NCBI GenBank assembly: GCA_965229355.1
Contig: OZ245869.1
Location: 1,488,001-1,552,000, forward strand
Direction: 5' to 3'
Length of the DNA: 64,000 bases
DNA from: GCA-2737725 sp965229355
Lineage (GTDB): Bacteria; Pseudomonadota; Alphaproteobacteria; Rhodospirillales; Rhodospirillaceae
The position numbers were made by a program, and so were the translations under genes. The stretch's first letter is position 1. Each line of letters begins with the position of its first letter. Below, one piece after another: positions 62,054 to 64,000 of the stretch. The notes beneath the pieces were generated by a model. That model saw nothing but the letters and a program-made list of their open reading frames with translations, had not been told where the DNA came from and made no database searches.

Positions 62054-63294
62054 AGGCTCACGCCGCGTAACAGTTTGGGCAGTTCACCTACGTTGCCCAT
62101 AGCGTGCCGCATGAAGAACTGTTTGAGCGGCGGAATACGGTTCACAACACCCAAACCTAAATCGCGTGCGATGCGGATCGGTGTAATGTTGTTGGAGAAG
62201 AGGCGATTGAGCACGTCGGTTACGCCGGCCATCAGCAAGTTGTCGCTGCGGCGCCAACGTTCGTACTGATCAAGCACGCTGGCATGGGCCGGGTCTAACC
62301 CTAAGCGTACCGCGTCGACCACAACTTCAATCAGCGCGCCAACATCGCGTAACCCTAAGTTCAAGCCTTGGCCTGCAATGGGGTGAATGCCATGGGCTGT
62401 ATCGCCCACCAACGCCAAACGACCGCGCACATATGTCGCAGCGTATTGCAGACCCAACGGATAACTAAAGCGCGGCCCAACCAAATTCAGCTTGCCCAAG
62501 AACCCGCCCACGCGTTCATCAATCGCGTCCACCAACTCCGCATCAGTCAGTTTCAGATAACGCTCAGCGTTTGCACTTTTTTCTGTCCACACCAACGATG
62601 ATTGGTGGCCACCTTTCAGCGGCAGAATTGCAAACGGGCCGGCAGGCAGGAAGCGTTCATGGGCAATGCCCTGATGTGAATGTTCGTGTGCAATGGTCGC
62701 GACAATGGCAGTTTGATCGTACGTCCACCCAGTCATGCGAATATCAGCGGCATCGCGGACGACAGAGTTGCGGCCTTCAGCGGCAATCACGAGCTTGCCT
62801 GAAAATGTGCGCCCATCATCCAGCGTCACGGTGCCCGTATCAGCATCTTGTGCGAAGCTTCTCACGGTCGCTGGCGCAATGACGTTTAGATTTTTTGTGT
62901 CCGCTTCAAAGCCCGCGGCAATCGCTTCCCGCAAATGCCGGTTCTCGAGCATGTAGCCCAGCGGGCCTTCACCTAAGTCTTGGTGATCGTAATGCAGGAA
63001 TAACAGCGACGACCCATCCGAGACGCGAATGTCGCGAATGGGTTCAGCCTTTGCGGCCAAATGCGCCCACAGCCCCACGCCCTCCAGCAACTTTTGGCCC
63101 GAAGCCGCAATGGCTGAAGCGCGCCCATCAAAGGTCGGGCTGATTCCAGCGCGTGGCGGCAACTTATCAATCACGGTGGTCCACACGCCATGCTTGGCCA
63201 GGCCCAGGGCCAAAGCCCCGCCCACAAGCCCGCCGCCCACAATCAAAACATCAGCTATGTCATGGTGTTGGATTGGCGTGGTGGTCATGGTCAT
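62050..63294 (-). CDS. UbiH/UbiF/Coq6-family FAD hydroxylase
   Basis: This 414-residue flavoprotein monooxygenase hydroxylates the ubiquinone ring precursor. The FAD motifs are VLIVGGGLVGGALALGLA (GxGxxG) at the start and GDTAHGIHPIAGQGLNLGLRD near 300, with DIRMTGWTYDQTAIVATI (DG-like motif) between. The exact ring position (UbiH, UbiF, UbiI or the alphaproteobacterial UbiL/UbiM) cannot be told from sequence alone. ATG 63294. It is a lone gene. Confidence 0.9.
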   Translation of the reverse strand: MTMTTTPIQHHDIADVLIVGGGLVGGALALGLAKHGVWTTVIDKLPPRAGISPTFDGRASAIAASGQKLLEGVGLWAHLAAKAEPIRDIRVSDGSSLLFLHYDHQDLGEGPLGYMLENRHLREAIAAGFEADTKNLNVIAPATVRSFAQDADTGTVTLDDGRTFSGKLVIAAEGRNSVVRDAADIRMTGWTYDQTAIVATIAHEHSHQGIAHERFLPAGPFAILPLKGGHQSSLVWTEKSANAERYLKLTDAELVDAIDERVGGFLGKLNLVGPRFSYPLGLQYAATYVRGRLALVGDTAHGIHPIAGQGLNLGLRDVGALIEVVVDAVRLGLDPAHASVLDQYERWRRSDNLLMAGVTDVLNRLFSNNITPIRIARDLGLGVVNRIPPLKQFFMRHAMGNVGELPKLLRGVSL

Positions 63295-63399
63295 GGTTTT
63301 GCAGGGGCTTAAGATGAAGGCCGACCATAGCTCACTTTAAGGCTGGCCCCAACTGCGCGCCGCTGTAAAGAAAGCTTTAATTCCAATACGTTACATATC

Positions 63400-63432
63400 T
63401 TGCGCTTTGGGCCGGGACCGCCTATGGTCCCG
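63400..63432 (+). promoter_or_regulatory. Promoter of tRNA-Thr with palindrome over the -10
   Basis: TTGCGC (63400-63405), 17 bp, TATGGT (63423-63428). A perfect repeat CGGGACC (63413-63419) / GGTCCCG (63426-63432) spans the -10 element. The tRNA starts about 80 bp downstream. Confidence 0.5.
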
Positions 63433-63510
63433 CCGCTTTTCGCACCCAGGCTTGTCTTTAGGCAAGGCGGTGCTAAAAGCCCACCCAATCGATCCTCTTA
63501 TCGATCAAGG

Positions 63511-63585
<75 letters not shown>

Positions 63586-63652
63586 TTTCTTCAAAAAATG
63601 ATGCCGCTATTTTCATTTCTGGTTCGAAGCAGGCCCTATTTACTGGGCAGCT

Positions 63653-64000
63653 TTAATAAGCACATTTTTTAAAGTTAGACACAAAGCACGCCTTGGCGCG
63701 TGCTTTGCCATCAGCTAACTGCGCCGCTGTAAAATTGCTTTTAGCGGCATAAGCCTCAGCATCCGGATTTGGTTTATCTGTAATGAAATCCGAATTTTTC
63801 TTTCCGTCTTTCATGCCGTCTTCTTCGGCTTTTGCCAAAAGCATATGGATGTAGGCTTTCATGGGGTTGCGTGGTGTGCCGCCCAAGCCGTCGCCGTAAA
63901 TGCTGCCGAGATTGAAATGGCTATAAGAATAGCCCTTCGCGGCACCTTTCTCGAACCATGAAAGGGCTTTGGCCATGTCATATTCCACGCCTTCACCGGC
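63653..64000 (-). CDS. Sel1-repeat protein, 5' end cut by window
   Basis: The frame stays open to the window end, so only the C-terminal 115 residues or so are seen. One clear Sel1-type repeat is present: AKALSWFEKGAAKGYSYSHFNLGSIYGDG, in its key parts ALSWFEKGAAKGY and FNLGSIYGDG. A second helix pair with AYIHMLLAKAEEDG follows, and the protein ends in a short tail with two cysteines. Such proteins are adaptors in envelope or stress pathways. The signal or upstream domains cannot be seen. Confidence 0.75.
   Translation of the reverse strand, partial: AGEGVEYDMAKALSWFEKGAAKGYSYSHFNLGSIYGDGLGGTPRNPMKAYIHMLLAKAEEDGMKDGKKNSDFITDKPNPDAEAYAAKSNFTAAQLADGKARAKACFVSNFKKCAY

Overview
The window reads as a stretch of ordinary chromosome from an alphaproteobacterium, most likely Rhodospirillales-like. 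The grounds are the gene families and their order: dnaK-dnaJ followed by dapB, the mutS / glnD / murJ / trpS row with a UspA and a NifU-type gene close behind, a malic enzyme fused to a phosphotransacetylase domain, a very long NAD-glutamate dehydrogenase of about 1,630 residues, and a TIGR02186 (Alph_Pro_TM) gene beside a TauE exporter. I cannot place the genus. I see no rRNA, CRISPR array, insertion sequence, prophage or integrase. Two tRNA genes are present, Gly-GCC and Thr-CGT. Both window edges cut a gene.

Layout: 1-9.4 kb holds protein quality control and repair (a partial acetyltransferase, alkB, dnaK, dnaJ, a second acetyltransferase, dapB, nth), then a bactofilin, an EI24-type membrane protein and a PfkB sugar/nucleoside kinase. 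9.5-17.6 kb has typA, a DMT exporter, an AmpG-like permease and, on the minus strand, maeB followed 8 bp later by a PhoR-type histidine kinase. 17.8-26.6 kb is mutS, a small membrane protein, glnD, murJ and trpS, closed by a strong terminator. 26.6-32.2 kb is mostly minus strand: a RutE-like nitroreductase, a divergent secreted deacetylase, a Bax-like glucosaminidase, a NifU scaffold, and a tauE / TIGR02186 / usp operon.

32.3-48.7 kb is rich in surface-sugar functions: gmd and fcl (GDP-mannose to GDP-fucose) with a JmjC/cupin oxygenase tightly downstream, a membrane NDP-sugar 4,6-dehydratase of the FlaA1/WbpM type, a sugar oxidoreductase and aminotransferase pair, an MsbA exporter, and a TPR protein with an O-GlcNAc-transferase (SPINDLY-type) domain. 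A metallo-hydrolase, a secreted esterase, purH and a UMF1 permease lie among them. 48.7-57.2 kb holds the giant glutamate dehydrogenase and a DUF350 / DUF1190 lipoprotein / ATP-grasp operon, the least understood set here. 57.3-64 kb has leuA with a leader-peptide attenuator, tRNA-Gly, a thioredoxin-TPR protein, a Lon N-domain protein, a Trm112-like protein, a DUF971 protein, a ubiquinone-type hydroxylase, tRNA-Thr and a cut Sel1-repeat gene.

The most useful items to check are the leuA attenuator, the apparent ATT start of msbA, the 12-bp hairpin that buries the start codon of the acetyltransferase after dnaJ, the DUF350/DUF1190/ATP-grasp membrane system, and the TPR-OGT gene in its sugar-nucleotide neighbourhood. 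Gene density is very high: four convergent pairs overlap by exactly 4 bp at their stop codons.
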